Below, in pieces: positions 52,896-61,557 of a stretch of 64,000 bases of DNA. The position numbers were made by a program, and so were the translations under genes. Source of the stretch: Citrobacter sp. (GTDB lineage: Bacteria; Pseudomonadota; Gammaproteobacteria; Enterobacterales; Enterobacteriaceae); assembly GCA_019415335.1 (NCBI GenBank), contig DXKH01000015.1, forward strand, positions 62,001 to 126,000, in the 5' to 3' direction. Each line of letters begins with the position of its first letter. Position 1 is the stretch's first letter. Below the pieces are notes generated by a model, which saw only the letters and a list, made by a program, of their open reading frames with translations, did not search any database and had not been told where the DNA came from.

Positions 52896-53234
52896 ATGAA
52901 AAAAATGATTCTCTCTTTGCTGCTTCTGACCAGTTCAGGGGTTGCGCTGGCGGCACCGCAGGTTATCACCGTGAGCCGTTTTGAAATCGGTAAAGATAAA
53001 TGGGCGTTCAATCGTGAAGAGGTGATGCTGACCTGTCGGCCAGGGCACGCGCTGTATGTGATTAACCCCAGCACGCTTGTTCAGTATCCGTTGAACGATG
53101 TCGCGCAAGAGCAGGTGGCGAGCGGCAAAACAAATGCGCAACCCCTGTCGGTGATTCAGATTGACGATCCGGCAAAACCGGGTGAAAAAATGAGCCTGGC
53201 ACCGTTTATCGAACGAGCGGAAAAGCTCTGTTAG
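52896..53234 (+). CDS. yebY: DUF2511 periplasmic protein YebY
   Basis: A 112-residue protein with a signal peptide ([19 protein letters not shown]). It matches E. coli YebY along its length, including [14 protein letters not shown]. The start at 52896 is preferred to an open frame reaching back into yebZ. Third gene of the yobA-yebZ-yebY operon, which ends at the hairpin at 53264. Confidence 0.93.
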   Translation: MKKMILSLLLLTSSGVALAAPQVITVSRFEIGKDKWAFNREEVMLTCRPGHALYVINPSTLVQYPLNDVAQEQVASGKTNAQPLSVIQIDDPAKPGEKMSLAPFIERAEKLC

Positions 53235-53263
53235 TTACCAAAAGCATCTTTCTGATTTCCAAT

Positions 53264-53303
53264 AAAAAACCGCAAGCCATCTGAAAAGAGTCTTGCGGTT
53301 TTT
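53264..53303 (+). terminator. Terminator after yebY
   Basis: AAAAACCGCAAG pairs with CTTGCGGTTTTT across a 15-nt loop. Confidence 0.92.
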
Positions 53304-53390
53304 ACATTTCAGGCAGTGACCATCGCCGTTTTTTTCCGGTCGCGTAAGCCACGGACTGGAAAACCTGGCGTCGTCATCTATTCTTAAAAG

Positions 53391-53493
53391 GCAAGGCGAC
53401 TTAGCCTGCATTAATGCCAACTTTTAGCGCACGGCTCTCTCCCAAGAGCCATTTCCCTGGACCGAATACAGGAATCGTATTCGGTCTCTTTTT
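53391..53493 (+). ncRNA. sdsR: SdsR (RyeB) small RNA
   Basis: The sequence from GCAAGGCGACTTAGCCTGC to the T-tract after TATTCGGTCTC agrees almost base for base with E. coli SdsR, a sigma-S dependent, Hfq-binding sRNA of about 104 nt that represses ompD, mutS and others. An extended -10 CTATTCTT lies a few bases upstream, as expected for sigma-S. The terminal stem GACCGAATAC-AGGAATC-GTATTCGGTC is intact. Confidence 0.95.
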
Positions 53494-53570
53494 ATCTATT
53501 TGTTTCTCAAGGGTTTTTTCGGTCTCAACACGAAATTCCCCGAAAATTACTCGAACTTTCCGTATCCTGT

Positions 53571-53642
53571 TTAAACCATAACATACTCTGCACCACGAGC
53601 GTCCAGGTATTTTTTGGTCATTGTTAAATTTTTGTGGCCCAG
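53571..53642 (-). pseudogene. C-terminal fossil of a phage tyrosine integrase
   Basis: On the minus strand 53642-53574 translates as LGHKNLTMTKKYLDARGAEY plus VMV, then a stop. This is the family's last box with the catalytic His (LGH) and nucleophilic Tyr (KKYLDAR). The frame is broken upstream (stop at once), so only about 23 codons survive. It lies 78 bp after SdsR and probably marks the attachment site of a lost prophage whose gtr genes remain. Confidence 0.8.
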
Positions 53643-53815
53643 GTGTCATTGCGTAAAGCTCTTTGTGTGCTTTACAAAACAGTCTGCTTGACCATCAGGA
53701 ACAACCGTCGCAATCAGGGTATACAACTGGACTCTGACCGATACAACTCCTTTTATAGCGGTTAGCGGGCATGGAGTTCTTGATGATATCCCGCACATTA
53801 AATATGCGGGATATA

Positions 53816-54847
53816 TTAAGCTACATATTTTTCAGTCTTAAATGAAACTTGTTTACTTTTTAGGAACCTGCTTTCAACCAAATGCCATGACATGCTTGCT
53901 AATGCCAGGACGATAGCCAATGACAAGATCATTGAACCATAAAAACCTAACCCGGTGTTATTTATGACTATTTGCTGAACTGGGTAAGCATAAATATATA
54001 TCCCATATGATATATCAAATCTTCCGTTTATTATTTTGTCTCTAAATAAAGTACATAAAGGAATGATGAAGAAAGGAACGGCAATGTAAAACATTAAATC
54101 ATATTCATTTTTTTCACTTATCAATAAGGCGCATAAAAGAGATATGATCATTAATAAAAATTTTGCTTTAGTTGAATCCCAATACTGCCTAAGACAATAC
54201 AATAAAGATCCGCAAAAAAATGTCGCTGTTAAAAGAGAAAGTCTGTTCAAATCGCCTGTGTGAGGTATTTTTATCCCATTTAATACAGAGAGTTGAGCAA
54301 CAATTGCAATAAAAATAACTGCCAATGCAGACATGGTTACATTTTTTTTCCTGAAAAATGCAATTGAGACAAATATATATGCCGCAAATTCAAATCCAAG
54401 AGTCCACAGACTTCCATTCAGCATTCCTCTGTGTATATAATTAGTGGCAAAACCGTTAATGTTTTCTGGATGCCATCCAAGCGTGGAAAAGTCAATGAAA
54501 GAAGATAGCGCACCCATTGAAAATATGTAATTTAAACCATTTCCGGTGCCAAAGATTGGACATATAAAATACACCATAATAAACGAGCAAACTATTAGTG
54601 CAGGAAAAATTCTTTTAACTCGCTTGCTGTAATAAGAAATTATTGATTTGCTGTTTAAATAACTTGCAGTGATTAGATATCCTGAAATTGAAAAAAATAC
54701 TAAAACGGCAAATGTTCCTAGCTTAGTTATCCCAAGAACTTTGGGTTCGGGTAAGCCATTAAACGCAAAATGATGGCTAAATATTACAGCCATAGCAGCA
54801 ATATGTCTGGCAATGTCGAAGCAATTATCTCTTTTCATCACTGTCAT
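53816..54847 (-). CDS. O-antigen acyltransferase (Acyltransferase-3/OafA family)
   Basis: A 343-residue membrane protein with about ten helices. Family marks are FDIARHIAAMAVIFSHHFAF near residue 10 (the catalytic His is in this segment) and VFFSISGYLITASYL near 50. Such proteins, for example Oac of phage Sf6, O-acetylate O-antigen sugars. ATG codons at 54847 and 54838 are both possible. It is 675 bp downstream of gtrS and therefore probably has its own promoter. Codon use is A+T-rich like the rest of the island. Confidence 0.85.
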   Translation of the reverse strand: MTVMKRDNCFDIARHIAAMAVIFSHHFAFNGLPEPKVLGITKLGTFAVLVFFSISGYLITASYLNSKSIISYYSKRVKRIFPALIVCSFIMVYFICPIFGTGNGLNYIFSMGALSSFIDFSTLGWHPENINGFATNYIHRGMLNGSLWTLGFEFAAYIFVSIAFFRKKNVTMSALAVIFIAIVAQLSVLNGIKIPHTGDLNRLSLLTATFFCGSLLYCLRQYWDSTKAKFLLMIISLLCALLISEKNEYDLMFYIAVPFFIIPLCTLFRDKIINGRFDISYGIYIYAYPVQQIVINNTGLGFYGSMILSLAIVLALASMSWHLVESRFLKSKQVSFKTEKYVA

Positions 54848-55522
54848 TTATAAAAAATAATTTGGTTTCTGATTATATACTCCACAGGAAAATCTGTTAA
54901 GAGAAATTTTATATGTTTTGTTTGTTACGTTCGGTGGGCTCACCATCTTTAGTGTAAACATGATGACTGCACGATACCGTATATACGGCCAGATCATCCA
55001 GTTTGGAAGTTCATGTTTACTTGCATATAATTAATTTCTATAAAATCAATGCATTAACAAAGTATCTACCTGTTGCGTGGTTGATTTTTTGAATTAGCAG
55101 CACTGTAAGTATGAACAGTATATTGTGATGTTATGACGTCAACCGCGTTCAGGTTCGCAGCGGATGTCTAATGTGGCGGTGTGGGATACAGGAGCTAATT
55201 TCGTTCTGGGGTCATCCGAAAGGTACGAGATGATCGACAATACCAAATGAATACAATTAATCCCAGCCCCTGGTTCTTCACATTACCTGCACCATGTGGT
55301 GCAGGTAAATCGGTTCAGAAACATATAGAATATATATGTTCACCTGACTTAGGATTAAACCGCAGCAGATGAATGCCAAATGTACAAAGCAAGGTAAGTA
55401 ACGGTGCATCACAATGATTATTTAGGTTGTAATATTTGTATGTACGAATCAGGCGTAAAGCCCCTTGTTTTACTGTATAAAATAAAGGTGGATGTAACAT
55501 CCACCTCATTATCGATGAGTCG
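54848..55522 (-). other. Gene-free interval in the gtr island
   Basis: 675 bp with no convincing gene. It contains a 26-bp perfect palindrome (55283-55308, arms TTACCTGCACCA) and a 37-codon open fragment on the plus strand (55137-55250, RMSNVAVWDTGANFVLGS in its middle) that reads like the degraded end of a phage structural protein, possibly a tailspike or fibre. Confidence 0.5.
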
Positions 55523-56989
55523 CTAATTACTACATATATCTTTAAAATAGAAAAGCATAACACCATCGCTTTCAAAAAGCGTATATAAACCATTATACCG
55601 TTGTAACATTAACTCGCATGATGGATTCTTTATATCCCCATGAAATGAACCACTTTTATATTTAACTGGGAATCTAAAATTAGATAAAGTAATATTCGTT
55701 CTCCATTCATCTCTGAAGGTAATATTTGATAGCACCATCCATGCCATCAAAGGATGGTGCCCTACAATTAAGGACGAAACTGGTGACGTTGGTGCGGTTC
55801 CATACATATCTATCACTTTAATATTACTTCTTGAAATGTCACTTTGCATCAAGTTGATTGTATAGGCCTCGAAGTCTTTTTGTTTTTTTTGTGCATTACC
55901 ATAGGCATAAACGGATGAATATGAATAGATCATAAACAGTACAACCAGTAGTGATGATAGTATTTTTACTGGTTTGTAGTTAACCCTGAAAGCATAGAAC
56001 ATAAAGAACATCATCACGACGCCAGTAGATGCCAGGACACGAGACATTACAGGTGGGTTAGCCAGTATCGATAATGGTGCTAAAACCATTAAAATAATGA
56101 TGATGGGGCTTGTAAGAGTTATCAGACAAGCCAATCTGGAATAGATATTACTGCCATTTAAAAACGCTATCGATCTAAGTACCAGCCCTAATATGCCAAT
56201 TACGATTATTGATACAGAAATTAGCATAAATGGTGCCGGGAAACCAAGCATCAAGAAGTCATAGTATTTAACTATGTTTTTTGCAAAGCGAGTAATAGCT
56301 CCAGCAGTAGAAAAGTCAATAAACTCAGCTCGAATTAGGCTGTATCCTCCAGCTATGAAATATTTAGCAATGAATTTTGAGTAAACGATGTACCCTGAAA
56401 TGAAAGCTACGCCATTCGTTATTAATGATTTTAATCCATCACTATTTTTATTATCTTTCGCAATGTAAGAAAATATAGCAAAAATCACATAAATACTTAT
56501 TGATGCCTGATAAAGACATAATGAAGCTAGTATAAAAAGGAAGTGTATTATAAATGAAAAGAAGCTGTTTTTAAGATGAATACAAAAAGGAGCACACACG
56601 CAAGCTATGGATAAAAGCATAGGTAGCGAGTCATAGGCGTATGATAGCGTTTCCAACATAAAGGGATTCACCAGAACGCATAGAGCACATGCGACAGATT
56701 GTGCAATTCCTGGTGAGCCACTTTGCATTATTAACAAAAGAATAATTGCTAATGAGGCGACCCCCATTAATTGGGTTAGCGGTGATATGTCGCTTATGGT
56801 TGTATTGAAATTCAACATAGTCATGACAACGTCAGCTAATGGTCTACCATTGTCAGACCAACTGAGATATCCTAAGACGGATCTATTATAGTCATCTATG
56901 AAATATCTATCAGCCTTTATAATTGGAAATAGATATATAAGAGATAAAATTGCAAATGCAATAAATGGTGGTTTCTTTATATTCATCAT
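55523..56989 (-). CDS. GtrS-type O-antigen glucosyltransferase
   Basis: A 488-residue membrane protein with about ten helices, of the glucosyltransferase type II family (YfdI/GtrS): the signature [20 protein letters not shown] near residue 25 with NGRPLADVV just after it. It transfers glucose from bactoprenol to O-antigen repeats in the periplasm. The specific linkage cannot be told from sequence. It overlaps gtrB by 4 bp. Confidence 0.85.
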   Translation of the reverse strand: MMNIKKPPFIAFAILSLIYLFPIIKADRYFIDDYNRSVLGYLSWSDNGRPLADVVMTMLNFNTTISDISPLTQLMGVASLAIILLLIMQSGSPGIAQSVACALCVLVNPFMLETLSYAYDSLPMLLSIACVCAPFCIHLKNSFFSFIIHFLFILASLCLYQASISIYVIFAIFSYIAKDNKNSDGLKSLITNGVAFISGYIVYSKFIAKYFIAGGYSLIRAEFIDFSTAGAITRFAKNIVKYYDFLMLGFPAPFMLISVSIIVIGILGLVLRSIAFLNGSNIYSRLACLITLTSPIIIILMVLAPLSILANPPVMSRVLASTGVVMMFFMFYAFRVNYKPVKILSSLLVVLFMIYSYSSVYAYGNAQKKQKDFEAYTINLMQSDISRSNIKVIDMYGTAPTSPVSSLIVGHHPLMAWMVLSNITFRDEWRTNITLSNFRFPVKYKSGSFHGDIKNPSCELMLQRYNGLYTLFESDGVMLFYFKDICSN

Positions 56990-57906
56990 TTCTTTGGTTT
57001 CTTAACAATGTACCGAGGGCGTTGTTTAACTTCAGTATAAATTCTTCCGATATACTCTCCGAGTACACCGATACCTATTAATTGTATCCCACCCAGGAAA
57101 AGGATAGATACGAGAAGAGAAGGATAACCGCGAACAGGGTTACCAAAAGCTAATGTGTCAAGAATCATCCATGCACCATAAAGGAAAGAGAGTCCGGCTA
57201 CAAACAGGCCGATATACGTCCACATTCGCAAAGGGAAGGTTGAGAAACTTGTTATTCCCTCCAGTGCCAGATTCCATAGCTTCCAGCCGTTAAATTTTGA
57301 GTTTCCGGCTACGCGTTCGGCACGGGCGTACTCAACCACATCAGTTCGTCCACCAACCCAACTCAGTACGCCCTTCATGAACAGGTTGCGTTCCTGCATT
57401 AGTTTAATGTTTTCTACAACTCCACGAGACATTAAGCGGAAATCACCTACGTTCTCCTCAATTTGTGGATTGCTGATTTTGTTGTGCAGTTTGTAAAACC
57501 ATTCCGCCGACTTACGTTTTAGCCTGCTATCAGTTGAGCGATCCGAGCGCTTAGCAAGTACCATATCTGCACCTGCCTTCCATTTCTCAATCAGGTGAGG
57601 AATGACTTCTATCGGATCCTGCAGGTCAACATCAATTGGGATAACGGCATCACCTGTAGCATGATCAAGACCAGCAAACAGCGCAGGTTCTTTACCAAAG
57701 TTACGCGTGAAAGAGAGTGGGAGAACGAGTGGGTCAGAAAAAGCAAGTGCATTAATAATTGATTCTGTAGCGTCTTTGCTTCCATCATTGATGAACACAA
57801 TTTCTACTTCATATTGTCTCAACTCTTCAAATTCCCGAACCGTTTTATAAAAAATCGGTATCGTGGCTTCTTCATTGAAGACTGGAACAACCAGAGAAAT
57901 TTTCAT
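56986..57906 (-). CDS. gtrB: Bactoprenol glucosyltransferase GtrB
   Basis: A 306-residue GT2-family enzyme making undecaprenyl-phosphate-glucose. The nucleotide-binding start [17 protein letters not shown], the [10 protein letters not shown] segment near residue 40, the DVDLQDP acidic motif near 93 and two C-terminal membrane helices (about 230-290) are typical. The stop overlaps the gtrS start and its start overlaps gtrA. Confidence 0.94.
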   Translation of the reverse strand: MKISLVVPVFNEEATIPIFYKTVREFEELRQYEVEIVFINDGSKDATESIINALAFSDPLVLPLSFTRNFGKEPALFAGLDHATGDAVIPIDVDLQDPIEVIPHLIEKWKAGADMVLAKRSDRSTDSRLKRKSAEWFYKLHNKISNPQIEENVGDFRLMSRGVVENIKLMQERNLFMKGVLSWVGGRTDVVEYARAERVAGNSKFNGWKLWNLALEGITSFSTFPLRMWTYIGLFVAGLSFLYGAWMILDTLAFGNPVRGYPSLLVSILFLGGIQLIGIGVLGEYIGRIYTEVKQRPRYIVKKPKK

Positions 57907-58268
57907 TTCACTTCCCTAAATACAATGAACTTAGAATAGAAAAAGCCGCAGACAAGGCTAATCGCGGAGAATGTCACAAGCGTGATAACAGGAGGGAGGG
58001 AGTATACATCTGCTGCCCCGCCAACTGTGGCACTCAGCGTCCCCATGAATCCGACATATAGCATGTATCGCATCGTTGTGGTTGAGGCTTCAAACGTGAA
58101 CTTTGCGTTAGCAAAAAAGCTGAATGATACTGCCACAACGAAACCAGTAAAATTAGCCAGTGCCTGGTTGGACTTAAAGGCGTAAATGCACGCAGCAAAC
58201 ACGGCCCAGTGGATGAGCGTATTTATAGCACCTATCGATGTGTACTTAGCGAATAACTTTAACATCAT
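57903..58268 (-). CDS. gtrA: Bactoprenol-linked glucose flippase GtrA
   Basis: A 121-residue protein with four membrane helices of the GtrA family, thought to flip undecaprenyl-phosphate-glucose across the inner membrane. First gene of the gtrA-gtrB-gtrS operon. Confidence 0.93.
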   Translation of the reverse strand: MMLKLFAKYTSIGAINTLIHWAVFAACIYAFKSNQALANFTGFVVAVSFSFFANAKFTFEASTTTMRYMLYVGFMGTLSATVGGAADVYSLPPVITLVTFSAISLVCGFFYSKFIVFREVK

Positions 58269-58734
58269 GAAAATCAGTGAATTCAGAAAGGTCTGAAGTT
58301 TAGCATCAACCTACAGTGCGATCGACCTCCATAACTGAAGTCATGTCAGGGTGATACGTGAGACGTTCTTGCTGATGGTTGCATGAGGAGCGCAAAGTTG
58401 CCGGGGTGGTCACTGATCTGCGATGCCAGTGAAAAAACTGAGGGTCAGGCGTTGAAAGATGGCTGGTTGTCAGGGCTGATAACGCACGTAATCAATCACA
58501 TTCCGGATGATGACTGTAATACAAACTGGCTAGCTTCTGGCTTTTCACGTCATCTCCAGCGCGGGTTAGTGGATAAGATATAAACTGACCGGTGTAGCAC
58601 TGTGACCCGTAATCTCTTCAGGTTTACCTGCTAACGTGGTGAACCAATTCATGATTCTGATTATTTCTTATTCACGGAATATTTGCTGCTATCGTTAAAT
58701 TTGTGTAAGGGCGTGACTGAGGACAAACACTCTC
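58269..58734 (+). other. Gene-free interval between gtrA and pphA
   Basis: 466 bp that must hold the divergent gtr and pphA promoters and the right end of the island. Only two GATC sites are present (58320, 58415), not the paired Dam sites of phase-variable gtr promoters. A 66-codon plus-strand frame (58383-58583) has no recognisable product and is not called. Confidence 0.6.
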
Positions 58735-59397
58735 ATGAAACAGCCTGAAAATAGTTACCAAATGATCGAGGGGGCACGCTGGCGGCACATCTGGGTGGTC
58801 GGGGATATACACGGCTGTTTTGCGCTGCTGATGGCGAAGTTGCGGGCCTGTCGCTTTGATCCCTGGCAGGATTTGCTGGTCTCGGTGGGTGATCTTATCG
58901 ATCGTGGTCCTGACAGTTTACGCTGCCTGCAGTTGCTACATAAACGCTGGATAGTGGCAGTCAGAGGAAATCATGAGCAGATGGCGATAGATGCTTTACG
59001 TACGTCACAGTGGTCGTTGTGGATGATGAATGGTGGTGGCTGGTTTACGGCGTTGCCTGAGCAGAAACGGCATCAGGCCACACTGGCACTGGAATATTGC
59101 CAGCATCTGCCGTGGATCCTGGAGCTGCATTGTCGCGAGGCGACCCATGTCATCGCCCACGCCGATTACCCGGATGACGTTTATCAGTGGCAAAAGCCGG
59201 TTAATCTTACGGAGGTGTTGTGGCGACGCGCGCGACTGAGTGCACATCTTGCGGGAGAAGGGGCCGCCATTACCGGTGCTGACCATTTCTGGTTTGGCCA
59301 TACGCCGCTGCGCCAGCGCGTTGACAGCGACAATCTGCACTACATTGATACGGGGGCGGTATTCGGCGGTGAGTTAACGCTGGTACAACTGCAGTAA
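58735..59397 (+). CDS. pphA: Serine/threonine protein phosphatase 1
   Basis: A 220-residue PPP-family metallophosphatase. Metal ligands are in VVGDIHGCFALL (near residue 22), VGDLIDRGPDSL (near 52) and VRGNHEQMA (near 78), with a later HADY and FGHTPL. E. coli PphA (PrpA) signals protein misfolding and is heat-shock induced. In K-12 it lies close to sdsR; here the gtr island separates them. Confidence 0.95.
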   Translation: MKQPENSYQMIEGARWRHIWVVGDIHGCFALLMAKLRACRFDPWQDLLVSVGDLIDRGPDSLRCLQLLHKRWIVAVRGNHEQMAIDALRTSQWSLWMMNGGGWFTALPEQKRHQATLALEYCQHLPWILELHCREATHVIAHADYPDDVYQWQKPVNLTEVLWRRARLSAHLAGEGAAITGADHFWFGHTPLRQRVDSDNLHYIDTGAVFGGELTLVQLQ

Positions 59398-59589
59398 TTA
59401 AAAATCGCTGTACTGCTGCGCGGGTGCCCAGAATCCATCGATAAAGTCCTCAACCGGAAAGCAGCCACCCTGGCGAATCCGTTGATCGTCCATGTAATAC
59501 AGGCATTGCCGCTCTGTATCGTAAACATCCACTACGATATCTTCGCAACCGCCATCCAGATAACAGACAAACAGAACCAGTGCGAACAT
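59398..59589 (-). CDS. yebW: Small conserved protein YebW
   Basis: A 63-residue protein matching E. coli YebW (start MFALVLFVCYLDGGCEDIVV). The ATG at 59589 has the SD GAGGATAGG; a longer frame upstream is not conserved. Function unknown. Confidence 0.9.
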   Translation of the reverse strand: MFALVLFVCYLDGGCEDIVVDVYDTERQCLYYMDDQRIRQGGCFPVEDFIDGFWAPAQQYSDF

Positions 59590-59690
59590 CCTATCCTCAT
59601 TTTGTACAGCCATAACAAAAGTGTAGGAGGATTTAACGCAAGCGGGAAGGGGGAAATAAATAACCCGCCGGCAGACGGGTTCTTTTTGAA

Positions 59691-59927
59691 TCAGGCAAGA
59701 CGCATGATCCAGGCATCAGACTTACGATCGTAATGGTTGCGGAAGAGGACAGAATGTTCTCCGTTGAGGAGGGCAGGAATGCTGGTCTCATCGTCCCAGG
59801 CATCCAGTTGCATGCATAAATCCGGATCAGATTTACACGGAATGGTTAACGTTCGGTCTCCCGGCGACTCGCCGTGTAACTCGGCATCGTCAATTTCAAA
59901 GGCGCCAATGCGCACACTGGTTTTCAT
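59691..59927 (-). CDS. yebV: Small conserved protein YebV (DUF1480)
   Basis: A 78-residue protein matching E. coli YebV (MKTSVRIGAFEIDDAELHGE). The start at 59927 is chosen over the ATG one codon earlier by homology. Function unknown. Confidence 0.9.
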   Translation of the reverse strand: MKTSVRIGAFEIDDAELHGESPGDRTLTIPCKSDPDLCMQLDAWDDETSIPALLNGEHSVLFRNHYDRKSDAWIMRLA

Positions 59928-60040
59928 CATCGTGCTCTCCGTTGATTCGCTGATTGTGGTACGACCAGTTAGGCCGTCCAGTTTTCAGCGTAGTCAACGC
60001 AGGCAAAAGCGCCAGTCAAAAAATGCGCAAATTTTCTGAT

Positions 60041-61480
60041 TCAGACGTTACCGGTAAACAGTTTGCCATCACGAACCAGTTCGCGTGGGTAGCTGTTTTT
60101 CAGCCGCGAGCCGATCCGTTTGGCAAGGCCAATTGGCTGATGCTGGAAGGTTACCAGCACATCGTCAGTGGCGGGGACGGTCTGTGGGTAGACATCGCGA
60201 CCGCGATACCACTCTTCGGCTTCCTGGTGAGACAGTTCAAACGCACAGCGATGATTGACATCAGCCAGCGCGATGACCGCTTCGTGCTGCCAGCGATAAC
60301 CCTTGTTATGGGTTTCTGCCAGCTTAATACCGAGACGGGAGAAGCGGACTTTTCCGATCAGCGGTTCAATCTCCGCCGGGAAAAGCCAGACCTCTTTATC
60401 ACGCTGCCAGAGGTGCAGGTTATCACCCCAGTGCAGACCGAGGGCGTTAGCTGCCAGGGTTATACTTGTGGCGTCGCGACCGTTGACGGGGGTAAAAGGG
60501 AAGTTGCCCACTTTGTACTTCGGTGATGGCAGTGCGGGAATGGAGGCCGTTTTACGCAGGCGGGCGACGAAGAATCCTTCGCAGTCATAAATCTGTGGGA
60601 ACACATGCAGGAAACCTTCTGCCGTCAGCGCCTGATTCGCTTCAGGGAAAAGATCGTCCAACGGTAAAAATTCTACCGCCTCGGGCCAGGCTTCCTTCAG
60701 CCAGGCCAGCACCGATTCGTTTTCTTCACGATTCAACGTACAGGTTGAATAGACCAGCGTACCGCCAGGGCGCAGGGCGTGGAATGCACTTTCGAGCAGT
60801 TCGCGCTGGGTTGCGGCAATCTCACGATTGCTCTCAACGGACCAGTTTTTCAGCGCATCCGGATCCTTACGCACCACACCTTCACCTGAGCAGGGGGCAT
60901 CCAGCAAAATCGCGTCGAACATTTCCGGCAGTGCTGCACCGAATACGCGACCGTCAAAATGGGTCAGCGCCACATTACTGATCCCACAGCGACTGATATT
61001 GGCATGCAGCACTTTCACCCGACTGGCCGAGTATTCGTTCGCGAGGATCGCGCCCTGATTACCCATGCGCGCGGCAATTTGCGTGGTTTTTGAGCCCGGC
61101 GCGGCGGCAACGTCCATCACGCGGCTGGGTGAATTATCGTCGGCAAACAGGGCGGCAACCGGCAACATGGAACTGGCTTCCTGAATATAAAACAGACCAC
61201 TCAGATGCTCGGCGGTACTGCCGAGCGGCAGCGTATCTTCATCATCGCGCTCAATCCAGAAACCTTCCTCGCACCAGGGAACGGGTGTCAACGACCAGCC
61301 ATAGAGGGCGATTAAGGTGAGAAAGTCGGTCACCGAAATCTTAAGCGTATTAACGCGGATGCTGCGGCGCAACGGGCGCTGGCAGGCGGCGAGAAAATCG
61401 TCAAAAGAGAGGTGCGCAGGCATCGTATCGCGCATTTGCGTCAAAAAGGCGTCTGGAAAATAAACAGCGTGTTGAGTCAC
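60041..61480 (-). CDS. rsmF: 16S rRNA m5C1407 methyltransferase RsmF
   Basis: A 479-residue RNA m5C methyltransferase. The SAM-binding [16 protein letters not shown] is near residue 125; the two catalytic Cys are in [16 protein letters not shown] (near 197) and [13 protein letters not shown] (near 247). A PUA-like C-terminal domain completes it. Length equals E. coli RsmF. Confidence 0.97.
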   Translation of the reverse strand: MTQHAVYFPDAFLTQMRDTMPAHLSFDDFLAACQRPLRRSIRVNTLKISVTDFLTLIALYGWSLTPVPWCEEGFWIERDDEDTLPLGSTAEHLSGLFYIQEASSMLPVAALFADDNSPSRVMDVAAAPGSKTTQIAARMGNQGAILANEYSASRVKVLHANISRCGISNVALTHFDGRVFGAALPEMFDAILLDAPCSGEGVVRKDPDALKNWSVESNREIAATQRELLESAFHALRPGGTLVYSTCTLNREENESVLAWLKEAWPEAVEFLPLDDLFPEANQALTAEGFLHVFPQIYDCEGFFVARLRKTASIPALPSPKYKVGNFPFTPVNGRDATSITLAANALGLHWGDNLHLWQRDKEVWLFPAEIEPLIGKVRFSRLGIKLAETHNKGYRWQHEAVIALADVNHRCAFELSHQEAEEWYRGRDVYPQTVPATDDVLVTFQHQPIGLAKRIGSRLKNSYPRELVRDGKLFTGNV

Positions 61481-61557
61481 GGGGGAGTATCACCGGCAGA
61501 AAAACAAGCGCGCAGTGTAGCATAAAGGCTCCGGCGCGAGCACGCCGGAGCCTGATA

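Larger units (their letters stand above)
53500..58720. mobile_element. Prophage-derived O-antigen modification (gtr) island
   Basis: A+T-rich DNA between sdsR and pphA that is absent from E. coli K-12 at this place. It carries an integrase fossil, an acyltransferase, and a gtrA-gtrB-gtrS operon, the serotype-conversion cassette that P22-like and SfV-like phages carry next to int/attP. The right boundary is not defined: no clear repeat of the SdsR 3' end was found near pphA. Confidence 0.6.

Noticed and set aside
53401..53649. 82-codon minus-strand frame covering SdsR and the integrase relic
   Set aside because: The integrase similarity is in a different frame (LGHKNLTMTKKYL), so this frame is a shadow of the fossil and of the sRNA.
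55315..55593. 92-codon minus-strand frame overlapping the end of gtrS
   Set aside because: It overlaps gtrS in another frame and its sequence is low-complexity; likely spurious.
58383..58583. 66-codon open frame upstream of pphA
   Set aside because: No recognisable similarity, no good SD, and it lies in an island-end region; not enough to call a gene.
58269..58734. Dam/OxyR phase-variable gtr promoter
   Set aside because: Only two isolated GATC sites exist; the paired GATC arrangement of phase-variable gtr operons is missing.
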